Shown: positions 53,128 to 60,597 of the stretch, piece after piece
How positions within the stretch are numbered: position 1 is the first letter of the stretch
Layout of the letters: each line of letters starts with the position of its first letter
DNA from: Hymenobacter gelipurpurascens
Lineage (GTDB): Bacteria; Bacteroidota; Bacteroidia; Cytophagales; Hymenobacteraceae
Reading direction: 5' to 3'
NCBI RefSeq assembly: GCF_900187375.1
Contig: NZ_FYEW01000001.1
Coordinates: 1,054,001-1,118,000 of the forward strand
DNA: 64,000 bases
The notes under the pieces: generated by a model
Seen by the model: the letters and a program-made list of their open reading frames with translations, nothing else
Told to the model about the DNA's origin: nothing
Database searches by the model: none
Made by a program: the position numbers and the translations under genes

Positions 53128-54450
53128 ATGCGCTTAGAGGCCAAGCTTGCCCTGTTCAATGCCTTATCCAAGCTCCTGCTGGTGCTACTAGGGGCCGTGG
53201 TGATTCCGCCGGTGGTGAGCCGGGTGGCGGTGGCGCACACCGATCAGGATCTGAAGGAAAAACAGGCGGAGGTCATTCAGCTAATCCGGCGCAATGGCAT
53301 TTCGGCCTTTGTGCAGGGAGAGGCCTACGCCGATTATAACATCCTGAAACAGGAGTACATAACGCTCACGCCGCTATCCGAAACCTCGCGCATTACCACC
53401 ACTACCCGCATCTTCGATGAGCCCCGTCAGGTGGATAATGAAATTGAGGATTTTCGTATCCTGAGCTCCAATTTCAGTATCGACCAGAAGCATTACCGGC
53501 TGGAAATAGGTTCTTCGCTGGCTACCGTAGAGTTGCTCACGGCCACGCTGCGGCGCATGGCGCTTTGGGTGCTGGTGATAGGTGCGCTCATCACTATTTT
53601 TACTGATGCGGCCTTCGCCCATTATTTGCTACGGCCTTTACGCCAGATCATTATGCGCAAGCTGCAGGGCGTGCACCATCCCTCGGGCTTCTCCTATACC
53701 GCTCTGGAAACCGATACTACCGACTTTCGCCGCCTCGATGAAAGCCTGAACGAGATGATGCGCAAGATTCAGTCGGCCTTTGAGAAAGAGCGCGAGTTTA
53801 TGTCGAACGTCTCGCACGAGCTACTGACGCCCGTGAGCATTCTGCAATCGAGGTTTGAGAATATGCTCCAGGACCCGGAGCTAGGCCACGCGCACTCCCT
53901 CAAAATCGTGGATTCGCAGAAGACTCTGTACCGTCTGCGCAATACCGTGAAGACGCTGCTGCTCATTGCTAACATTGAGAACGAACAGTATTTGCGCGAT
54001 GAATCGGTGTCCGTTGCCACGGTGCTGGCGGAGGTAGTAAACGAGTTGGAAGACCGCCTGGCCCAGCGGGAGCTGCGGTTTCTGGAAGATCTGCGGCCCG
54101 ATTATGTGCTTCCCAAAGCCAACCGCACTCTGCTGTTTACATTGCTCTTCAACTTGATCAGCAACGCCATCAAGTACAACAACTGGGGCGGCAGCATTAC
54201 TGTAGAAGGCCGCCCGCACCCGCAAGGCGGCTACCTTCTCAGTGTCACGGATACGGGCCCCGGCATTGCCCCCGAAAACCTGCCCCACCTGTTTGATAGG
54301 TTTCGGCGGTTTCAGAAAGGTGCCTCGGCGCCGGAAGGCTATGGCCTGGGCCTCCCCATTGCCAAAACCATTGCCGAGTTCCACAAGGCGCGGCTCACGG
54401 TAGAATCGGAGGTGGGGAAGGGCACCCGGTTTGCCTTGTGGTTTCAATAA
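53128..54450 (+). CDS. Sensor histidine kinase
   Basis: A 440-residue membrane kinase. An N-terminal helix (about 11-35) and a second (about 145-167) bracket an extracytoplasmic sensor of about 110 residues with no recognised family. A short HAMP-like linker leads to the dimerisation domain with the phospho-His near residue 230 in SNVSHELLTPVSIL. The ATPase domain has the N box NLISNAIKYN, G1 DTGPGIAPENL, F box FDRFRRFQKG and G2 GYGLGLPIAKTI. It presumably phosphorylates the OmpR-type regulator upstream. Its ligand is unknown; nearby osmolyte transport makes osmotic or envelope signals a guess. Confidence 0.92.
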   Translation: MRLEAKLALFNALSKLLLVLLGAVVIPPVVSRVAVAHTDQDLKEKQAEVIQLIRRNGISAFVQGEAYADYNILKQEYITLTPLSETSRITTTTRIFDEPRQVDNEIEDFRILSSNFSIDQKHYRLEIGSSLATVELLTATLRRMALWVLVIGALITIFTDAAFAHYLLRPLRQIIMRKLQGVHHPSGFSYTALETDTTDFRRLDESLNEMMRKIQSAFEKEREFMSNVSHELLTPVSILQSRFENMLQDPELGHAHSLKIVDSQKTLYRLRNTVKTLLLIANIENEQYLRDESVSVATVLAEVVNELEDRLAQRELRFLEDLRPDYVLPKANRTLLFTLLFNLISNAIKYNNWGGSITVEGRPHPQGGYLLSVTDTGPGIAPENLPHLFDRFRRFQKGASAPEGYGLGLPIAKTIAEFHKARLTVESEVGKGTRFALWFQ

Positions 54451-54522
54451 GGAGCGTTTCACGCATCCTTCACCTTGGGAGACGTAGCTTTTGGTATTGT
54501 TGCTCCTGCCACCCTCCCACTC

Positions 54523-54720
54523 ATGAAAAAGCTTCTATTCGTGGCCCTGCTAGTGGTTGTAAGTATAGTGCTGACGCTGGTTCTGCGGCGCCCGCCTCCT
54601 GTGCCTGCTCCCCTGGCTACGGCCCCCATCATCCGAAAGTCGGAGCATATGCTAGCCCCGGCTAAGCACGTTCGGACGTTGCATGGCCTCCCTCCCGGCC
54701 GTCATCGGCTTAAAAACTAA
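54523..54720 (+). CDS. Small membrane-anchored peptide
   Basis: A 65-residue protein beginning MKKLLFVALLVVVSIVLTLV, a single hydrophobic helix, followed by RRPPPVPAP and a short basic tail (KHVRTLHGLPPGRHRLKN). It lies 72 bp after the kinase gene on the same strand and before a strong terminator, so it may be the last gene of that operon. It has no recognised family. Small anchored proteins of this kind can tune sensor kinases, which is only a suggestion here. Confidence 0.55.
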   Translation: MKKLLFVALLVVVSIVLTLVLRRPPPVPAPLATAPIIRKSEHMLAPAKHVRTLHGLPPGRHRLKN

Positions 54721-54746
54721 GCACCGATTTTCACCCAGTTACGCGC

Positions 54747-54827
54747 CCACAGACGCAAAAAGGCCCTGGCCAGGTCACCTCAGCACTCAGTTGAGGTGGC
54801 CTGGCCAGGGCCTTTTTGCGTCTGTGG
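54747..54827. terminator. 81-bp near-perfect hairpin terminator
   Basis: Two 36-bp arms with one mismatch, containing GGCCCTGGCCAGG and flanked by AAAAA and TTTTT runs, with a short loop. It lies between the convergent small-peptide and surE genes and can end both transcripts. Confidence 0.88.
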
Positions 54828-54840
54828 CTTGAGTAGTGGC

Positions 54841-55710
54841 CTAGCCTAAGCTTGCGGCTGTTTCGCCGGGTCCGGGCGTGGCACTGCCTAGTGTAGGAGC
54901 CGCTTTGGCATTCTCAGGAGTTGAGGCGGATAAGTCCCACTCCGAGTTCATTTCCAGCACGGCATGCAGCGCTGTAAGGTCGAACTGGCAGGGAACAATA
55001 GAAATGTAGTTGTTGGCCAGCGCCCACTCATCGGTATCGGTACCTTTGTCGAGGTTCACAAACTCTCCTACCAGCCAGTAATACGGGCGGCGGTAGGGGT
55101 CGTAGCGTAGGTCGAAATCTTCCTGCCACTTGGCCCGCGCCTGCCGGCACACGCGGGCACCGGCAATGGGTGTAGCAGAGTTCTTGGGGATATTGATATT
55201 CAGGGCCGTACCGTGCGGAATGCCATGTTTCAGGGCTTCGCGGGTCAGGTGCTCAATCCATTCCTCCGTGTGCGAGAAATCGGCCTCGTGCCCGTATTCG
55301 CAGAGCGAAAACCCGATGGCCGGTAGCCCCTCAATGGCCGCCTCAATGGCCGCCGACATGGTGCCGGAGTACAGCACGTTCACAGACGAATTGGAGCCGT
55401 GGTTGATGCCCGACACTACCAGATCGGGCTTTCGGTCGCGCAGCACGTAGTGCTTGGCCAGTTTTACGCAGTCGGCTGGGGTGCCGCTGCATTCGTAGGC
55501 CTCTATATCGCCGAAAATGTTGTTGGCTTCGAGGCGCAGGGGATTTCCGATGGTGATGGCATGGCCCATTCCCGATTGCGGCGAGTTGGGTGCCACCACC
55601 ACTACCTCGCCAATGCGGTTCATGACGCGCACCAGCGTAGCAATGCCAGGCGCCGTGATGCCGTCGTCGTTGGAAATCAGAATGAGGGGCTTGCGGGCTT
55701 TAGCAGACAC
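54841..55710 (-). CDS. surE: 5'/3'-nucleotidase SurE
   Basis: A 289-residue cytosolic phosphatase. The metal site is ILISNDDGITAPGI near residue 11 with the Asp pair, then APNSPQSGMGHAIT, SGTPADCVKLAKHYVL and DLVVSGINHGSNSSVNVLYSG with the conserved Asn. It dephosphorylates nucleoside 5' and 3' monophosphates and short polyphosphate. The C-terminal about 30 residues are a disordered Ala/Pro/Thr tail not seen in E. coli SurE. A -7 box lies upstream. Its TAG at 54841-54843 is inside a dispersed motif. Solitary here; pcm is absent, unlike in many Proteobacteria. Confidence 0.93.
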   Translation of the reverse strand: MSAKARKPLILISNDDGITAPGIATLVRVMNRIGEVVVVAPNSPQSGMGHAITIGNPLRLEANNIFGDIEAYECSGTPADCVKLAKHYVLRDRKPDLVVSGINHGSNSSVNVLYSGTMSAAIEAAIEGLPAIGFSLCEYGHEADFSHTEEWIEHLTREALKHGIPHGTALNINIPKNSATPIAGARVCRQARAKWQEDFDLRYDPYRRPYYWLVGEFVNLDKGTDTDEWALANNYISIVPCQFDLTALHAVLEMNSEWDLSASTPENAKAAPTLGSATPGPGETAASLG

Positions 55711-55739
55711 AGGCGAAGGAATTTGAAATGGAAAGAAAG

Positions 55740-55747
55740 TAAAGGTA
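55740..55747 (-). promoter_or_regulatory. Bacteroidota -7-like box TACCTTTA (surE)
   Basis: On the minus strand TACCTTTA lies 29 bp upstream of the surE ATG. A copy of the dispersed motif lies directly upstream (55750-55756), inside the spacer region of this promoter. Confidence 0.4.
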
Positions 55748-55849
55748 CGTAGGCCACTTGGTTGGCGGCCGTTACTGTTCTGCTACGTTGCAGCGTCTTT
55801 TATGATGTCCCAACACCAACAACCAGCCCTTGCAGCCCGTATGTGCAAG

Positions 55850-56509
55850 ATGCTCAAACATTTTCTTTCTGCTTTTCCGCTTACCGCCGGCCTGCTGCTG
55901 GCACTGGTGAGCTGCAATGAAACGGGCAGCAGCCAAGCCGCGGCTGGCTCCCCCGAACCGCCTTTTGTACCAGCCGCGGGCACCACAGCTACCGGCACTG
56001 CTACCAATACGCCCGGCGCCCCCACCCCCGACTCGCTGCACCTGATTAGTCCGGGCCGGGCGGGCCGCCTGCGCCTGGGCATGACCGAGAAGAAGCTACT
56101 GGCCGTAGTGCCCGCCGGCCAGCTCCGGCGCACCACTTACCAAGACAAAGGCCTGACGCTACCGGCCTACGAGATGACGGATGCCCAGCAGCCCGCCGCC
56201 CCTGCCACTATTCTGCACCTCATCGGCGACTCTACCCATGGCTATATTCTGCGGCGCATTCGCATTTATGATCCGCAATACCGCACGGCCGAAGGCATTG
56301 GCGTGGGCTCGCCCTTCGGCGCCGCCCGCCAAAACCTGGGCCTGACGAAGGTACGCCCCACTCCGGCCGGTTTTGCGGCTGTATCGGGTCAGGTGCAAAT
56401 GGCCTGGGTTATTGACCCCAACTCCCTGCCCACCAAACACCCCGAGGAAATGAACTCGGCCGACATACCACCGGCTGCTCGCATCACTGGGGTATTACTT
56501 TACCGATAA
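55850..56509 (+). CDS. Hypothetical lipoprotein
   Basis: A 219-residue lipoprotein: MLKHFLSAFPLTAGLLLALV followed by the lipobox SCNET. A Thr/Pro/Ala-rich linker runs to about residue 60. The domain after it opens SPGRAGRLRLGMTEKKLLAV, has ILHLIGDSTHGYILRRIRIY and GIGVGSPFGAARQNLGL, and ends with WVIDPNSLPTK and GVLLYR. This beta-alpha pattern resembles small periplasmic domains but no family is recognised. In-frame Met codons at 55802 and 55841 are alternative starts. TACGTTGC at 55784 may be part of its promoter. Confidence 0.65.
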   Translation: MLKHFLSAFPLTAGLLLALVSCNETGSSQAAAGSPEPPFVPAAGTTATGTATNTPGAPTPDSLHLISPGRAGRLRLGMTEKKLLAVVPAGQLRRTTYQDKGLTLPAYEMTDAQQPAAPATILHLIGDSTHGYILRRIRIYDPQYRTAEGIGVGSPFGAARQNLGLTKVRPTPAGFAAVSGQVQMAWVIDPNSLPTKHPEEMNSADIPPAARITGVLLYR

Positions 56510-56627
56510 GCAAAAGCGTAGGCCAGTTGCATTCCGCGACAAATATAGTACTTTGGCAACGCGAGACTTGCTGCGGCAAGCAGCATATTGTTGAACCAAG
56601 CGCCCGGCCTACTTCCTGCCTTCGTTT

Positions 56628-57062
56628 ATGTCCCTGTTCAAGAACTACTACAAAACCCACGATCTAGGCCTCCTGATTTTGCGCGTAGGCATCGGGATTA
56701 TGTTTACCATCCATGGCTACCCAAAGCTTATTGGCGGGCCAGAAATGTGGGCAAAAGTAGGCGGCACCATGAAGCTTGTCGGGCTGAATTTTGCGCCTGT
56801 GTTCTGGGGGTTTCTGGCGGCCGTGGCCGAGGCCGTAGGTGGCCAGCTGCTGGCGGTAGGCCTGTTTTTCCGGCTGGCTTGCGCGCTCCTGCTGGGCACC
56901 ATGATTATGGCTACCATTCAGCATGTGAGCAGTGGTGATGACTTCAATGCTTATTCACACGCCTTAGAAGCGGCCTTCCTGTTTCTAGGCCTGCTGTTCT
57001 CGGGTCCCGGCAAGTACAGCCTCGATCAGGTGTTGTTCCCGGCTCCGCGCCGCCTCTACTAA
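56628..57062 (+). CDS. DoxX-family membrane protein
   Basis: A 144-residue protein with four transmembrane helices. It opens MSLFKNYYKTHDLGLLILRV, followed by GIGIMFTIHGYPKLIGGPEM, the G-x-x-K signature region of DoxX. Later helices include FWGFLAAVAEAVGGQLLAVG and LLGTMIMATIQHV, and the chain ends FLGLLFSGPGKYSLDQVL, all in the usual order. DoxX proteins are linked to quinone or thiosulphate metabolism and to redox homeostasis, but the biochemical role is not settled. Monocistronic, with an inverted motif pair just downstream. Confidence 0.9.
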   Translation: MSLFKNYYKTHDLGLLILRVGIGIMFTIHGYPKLIGGPEMWAKVGGTMKLVGLNFAPVFWGFLAAVAEAVGGQLLAVGLFFRLACALLLGTMIMATIQHVSSGDDFNAYSHALEAAFLFLGLLFSGPGKYSLDQVLFPAPRRLY

Positions 57063-57083
57063 ACGCACGGGCTTTCCCGGGCT

Positions 57084-57130
57084 GCTAGGCCAGTCAGCAT
57101 ACCGCTTCAGTACACGCTGACTGGCCTAGC
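57084..57130 (+). terminator. Motif-containing inverted repeat after doxX-like gene
   Basis: GCTAGGCCAGTCAGC (57084-57098) and its exact reverse complement (57116-57130) flank a 17-base loop, followed by GCGTTTTG. The dispersed motif is in both arms in opposite orientation. It lies 22 bp after the DoxX gene and is a plausible terminator. The rest of the 333-bp gap up to 57396 shows nothing else. Confidence 0.7.
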
Positions 57131-57395
57131 GCGTTTTGAGGCCCGTTTACAGCACGCAGAAGCAGTCCGGAAAAGCCCGTATTAGGGTTCTAGTGATTAG
57201 AAACGCGCATTCCCGATCTGCCGCAGTTACTTCACCAGTCAGCGGACAACATGCTGTAAGGGCTTATGTGTGAGCGTGTTTTTGCCTGATACTACTTTGC
57301 CCAGTGCCCAGCGCGTTCCTTCGGATGAAAAAACTGGCGGAAATATCCTCGCAGGATGCCTACTTTACCCTCCTCAACTGCGCTGCACTACGCCT

Positions 57396-58445
57396 GTGAA
57401 AAAGCCTCAAACGTCTCTGCGTGACCTTGCGCAACACCTCAACCTATCTACTTCCACGGTGTCGCGGGCCCTGGCTGACCACCGGGATATCAGCGAGGCA
57501 ACGAAGGCCCGCGTCCGGCAGGCCGCCCAGGAACTCCATTACCGTCCTAATCTGCTGGCCTCGGCGTTGCGCAAGGGCCACAGCCAAACGCTGGGCGTAA
57601 TTGTACCGCACATTAAGGGCTATTTTTTTCCGGCCGTGATGAACGGAATCGAAAAAGTAGCCACCCGCGAAGGATTTAATGTATTGCTGTGCCAGTCGAA
57701 TGAAGACATTCGGCGCGAGCAGCGCAATATCGAGGCCTTGCTGGCAGCACAGGTAGAGGGCATTCTGATGTCGGTTTCGGCAACTACCCACGAGGACCTG
57801 CAGCACCTGGAGCAGGTGCGCCACCAAGGCATTCCGCTGGTATTCTTCGATCGTGTACCGGATTTGCCGCAGAGCATGGCCGTTATTCTCGACGATTTCC
57901 AGGGGGCGTTTCAGGCCGTCCGGCACCTCATTGAGCAAGGCTGCAAACACATTGCGCATTTGGCCGGACCGCAGCATCTGAACACCAGCCGAAACCGCCT
58001 GCTGGGTTACAAAGCGGCCCTGGAAGCACACGGGCTGCCATTTGAGGAAGAATGGATCTACTCGCTCCCGGCCCTTACGCACGAGGCCGGCCGGGTAGGA
58101 ATGCAGCACCTGCTCGCGCAGATGCCTCCGCTGGATGGCGTGTTTGCCGCTTATGCTATTCCATCGGTGGGGGCGCTGGAAGTTCTGCGCGAAAAGGGTA
58201 TTCGGGTGCCGCAGGATATTGCCCTGGCGTGCTTCAGCAATGAGCCCTTCACCACCATGACCCAGCCCCAGCTAACCGTGGTAGACCAGCGCGCCGAGCA
58301 AATGGGCGAAACCGCCGTGCGCCTGTTTTTGCAGCTCCTGAAGCGCGGCCCCGCCTACTCCCCTCCTCATCTCATTCTCAAGCCCGAGCTCATCATCCGG
58401 GATTCCTCGCTGCACCAGTCGCAGCTGATGCGTGAGCCCCGCTAG
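57396..58445 (+). CDS. LacI-family transcriptional regulator
   Basis: A 349-residue regulator. The GTG at 57396 (MKKPQTSLRDLAQHLNLSTS) is preferred because the helix-turn-helix begins at once: LRDLAQHLNLSTSTVSRAL, then ISEATKARVRQAAQELHYRP and the hinge NLLASALRK. The frame is open upward to 57270. The sugar-binding core follows with TLGVIVPHIKGYFFPAVMNG, VFFDRVPDLPQSMAVILDDF, HIAHLAGPQHLNTSRNRLLG and DGVFAAYAIPSVGALEVLR. The likely effector is a sugar or sugar phosphate. The adjacent cupin gene and its own operon are the nearest possible targets. Confidence 0.92.
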   Translation: MKKPQTSLRDLAQHLNLSTSTVSRALADHRDISEATKARVRQAAQELHYRPNLLASALRKGHSQTLGVIVPHIKGYFFPAVMNGIEKVATREGFNVLLCQSNEDIRREQRNIEALLAAQVEGILMSVSATTHEDLQHLEQVRHQGIPLVFFDRVPDLPQSMAVILDDFQGAFQAVRHLIEQGCKHIAHLAGPQHLNTSRNRLLGYKAALEAHGLPFEEEWIYSLPALTHEAGRVGMQHLLAQMPPLDGVFAAYAIPSVGALEVLREKGIRVPQDIALACFSNEPFTTMTQPQLTVVDQRAEQMGETAVRLFLQLLKRGPAYSPPHLILKPELIIRDSSLHQSQLMREPR

Positions 58446-58460
58446 CTGCCTATCTTGGGC

Positions 58461-58489
58461 AGTGGCCTAGCGGTTGTTACTAGGCCACT
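58461..58489. repeat. Inverted pair of the dispersed motif
   Basis: AGTGGCCTAG (58461-58470) and CTAGGCCACT (58480-58489), exact reverse complements around a nine-base loop, just after the LacI-type gene. Confidence 0.8.
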
Positions 58490-58544
58490 ACTCCGCTTTC
58501 TTCAACTACCAATCCTTGGTTTATTCTCACTCTATCAACCGCTT

Positions 58545-59048
58545 ATGCATTCTACAGTGTCTAAACAGCAGGTATTTGAGCAAACGGAGCAGCAGCTTCG
58601 GCAACAGGGTTTCAGCATCAGTCAGCAAGACCAGAACCGTCCCTGGGGTGGTTTTTTTGTGCTGGACGAAACCCAGGCCCAGCAGTTCGCCGACACTTAT
58701 TTTGACGGTCTTTCTATAGATGAACTGCGCATTTCGGGCAAACTCAGCCCCAAAATGCTGCTGGTGGCGCCCCACCAACGGTTGTCATGGCAATACCACC
58801 ATCGCCGCGCCGAAATCTGGCGCGTGGTGAGTGGCACGGTGGGTATCATTACCAGCCCTAATGATGAGGAAGGTGAGCTAAAGACCTACAGCCCCGGCGA
58901 GCAAATAACCCTGAAACAGGGCGAGCGGCACCGCCTGATAGGCCTAGAGGACTGGGGTATTGTGGCGGAAATCTGGCAACACACCGACGCGGCCAACCCT
59001 TCCAACGAACAAGACATTGTGCGCGTACAGGACGACTTCGGCCGATAG
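58545..59048 (+). CDS. Cupin-fold, phosphomannose-isomerase-like protein
   Basis: A 167-residue protein with a single cupin domain. The start at 58545 gives MHSTVSKQQVFEQTEQQLRQ. NRPWGGFFVLDET opens the mannose-6-phosphate isomerase type II-like signature, then MLLVAPHQRLSWQYHHRRAE and WRVVSGTVGIIT with the metal-binding His and Glu set, and TLKQGERHRLIGLEDWGIVA with the second His. It may isomerise a sugar phosphate or bind a small ligand. It follows the LacI-type gene by 99 bp on the same strand, which hints at sugar-related control. Its own terminator follows. Confidence 0.85.
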   Translation: MHSTVSKQQVFEQTEQQLRQQGFSISQQDQNRPWGGFFVLDETQAQQFADTYFDGLSIDELRISGKLSPKMLLVAPHQRLSWQYHHRRAEIWRVVSGTVGIITSPNDEEGELKTYSPGEQITLKQGERHRLIGLEDWGIVAEIWQHTDAANPSNEQDIVRVQDDFGR

Positions 59049-59069
59049 TACCACGTGCCCAATAAGCAG

Positions 59070-59108
59070 AAAGCCCCTCTACCAGACTAACTGGTAAAGG
59101 GGCTTTTT
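59070..59108 (+). terminator. Intrinsic terminator
   Basis: Stem AGCCCCTCTACCAG with CTGGTAAAGGGGCT (one mismatch) and five T, 24 bp after the cupin gene. Confidence 0.88.
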
Positions 59109-59162
59109 ATGTATGCAGGCAAGTTACTGTTTGAAAGTAGTGCAGCATTTTCTGGCAGTGGC

Positions 59163-60242
59163 CTAGGCCGGCCGGCCCATCTTCTGCAGGATGCGGTAGT
59201 GAGACCGGAGCGCCGATGGGAAGGATGTATTCTCCAGGTATGGCAGTTCAAACTCCTGAGCCGTTTGCTTCACGATAACTGCCAGCGCTGGATAATGAAT
59301 ATGGCAAATCCGGGGAAACAAATGATGCTCTATCTGCCGGTTTAGCCCGCCGCACAGAAACCCAGCCAGCGCACTACGCGGGGCGAAGTTGGCAGTAGTC
59401 TGGAGCTGATGCACGGCCCAGGCCTCCTGAATATCACCGGCTTCGTTAGGAGACGGAAAAGCCGTGCCCTCAACTACGTGCGCCAGTTGAAACACCAAGC
59501 CCAGGACCAGGCCTTCCACGAAATGCAGCATCAGGAAGCCCGCCAGAAACTGCCACCACGTGAGGTCGAGCACCACTATGGGCAGCACAATAAAGAGGAA
59601 GTAGTACAGTGCTTTGTACAAAAACAGGTTGATGTATTCCTGGCGCGGATGCTGGGCCTTGTGCTGCCCAATCTGGGCCTGAAAGAACTTGACGTAGTCT
59701 TTGCGTACCACCCACGACAGGGATGCCAGACCGTACAAGAGGAAAGCATACAGATGCTGGTAGCGCTGCCAAGGCCGAATGGGGTCTTCGGGTGAGAGCC
59801 GGACCAAGCCGGGCGCTACTTCAATATCTTCGTCGTGGCCGGGAATGTTGGTGTAGGTGTGGTGCACAATGTTGTGCGTAATCGTCCACACGTAGGGGTT
59901 GGCCCCAATCAGGTTGAAAAGCAAACTGAACACCTTGTTGATGTTCTTGTTGGCGGAAAATGAGCCGTGCAGGGCATCGTGGCAGATGTTGAAGCCGATG
60001 AAGGCACAGCACGCACCCAGCAGTCCGGATAGGCCTAGGGTAATCCAAAGGCTAAACCAGCCCGACAAAATCAGGCCATACAAACTCACGAAAGCCGTCA
60101 GGAAGAAGATAGTTTTGGCCCACATGGCCCCGTTGGCGTGCCGCGAAATCTGCTCAGTCTGGAAATACGCATCAACCCGTTCCCGAACTGTGGCGAAAAA
60201 TGTCGAACGACTGGCATTCGTGAATTTGAGGGTTTGCGTCAT
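59163..60242 (-). CDS. Membrane fatty acid desaturase
   Basis: A 359-residue integral membrane di-iron desaturase. The start at 60242 (MTQTLKFTNASRSTFFATVR) is preferred over an in-frame Met at 60272. The histidine boxes are NICHDALHGSFS, THNIVHHTYTN and NRQIEHHLFPRI, the last with Gln as in front-end acyl-lipid desaturases. Hydrophobic blocks between them give four to six helices (IFFLTAFVSLYGLILSGWFS; YYFLFIVLPIVVLDLT). It lacks a cytochrome b5 domain. It inserts double bonds in membrane acyl chains and is commonly cold-induced, though no thermosensor is evident. Its TAG is inside a dispersed motif. Confidence 0.9.
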   Translation of the reverse strand: MTQTLKFTNASRSTFFATVRERVDAYFQTEQISRHANGAMWAKTIFFLTAFVSLYGLILSGWFSLWITLGLSGLLGACCAFIGFNICHDALHGSFSANKNINKVFSLLFNLIGANPYVWTITHNIVHHTYTNIPGHDEDIEVAPGLVRLSPEDPIRPWQRYQHLYAFLLYGLASLSWVVRKDYVKFFQAQIGQHKAQHPRQEYINLFLYKALYYFLFIVLPIVVLDLTWWQFLAGFLMLHFVEGLVLGLVFQLAHVVEGTAFPSPNEAGDIQEAWAVHQLQTTANFAPRSALAGFLCGGLNRQIEHHLFPRICHIHYPALAVIVKQTAQEFELPYLENTSFPSALRSHYRILQKMGRPA

Positions 60243-60597
60243 AGGAAGCGGTCCTGCGGAACAGCAGTACATACCGCTTCTGCCACAAAAATGATTTTAG
60301 TGTACGTCAAAACTATACTTAATCAACCTATGCAACAGCGGAAAAGCTCCACTGTTCTCAAGTTCACCTTATAATGCCAGGCCATGTTCCTTTAATCCTT
60401 GTACTGGAGAAGCTACACCACGCATCTCCATTACCGGATGTGTGGCAAATAGGCCTTTTCTATCGGGTCAGTCAGCCCATTGCTTATGCATATTCCTACT
60501 TCTCTAGGCCTGTAGTAGATGAGCAAGCCGGGGATAAATGTCCTGAAACCGACTTTTTAGCCCTAGTTTCGAGGGCTTTTGTACACCTGCTGCTTCT
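60243..60597. other. Divergent intergenic region
   Basis: About 355 bp between the desaturase and M14 genes, AT-rich near the desaturase. A hairpin AGCCCT...AGGGCT followed by TTT lies at about 60559-60583, close before the M14 start. No gene or clear promoter pair is seen. Confidence 0.45.
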
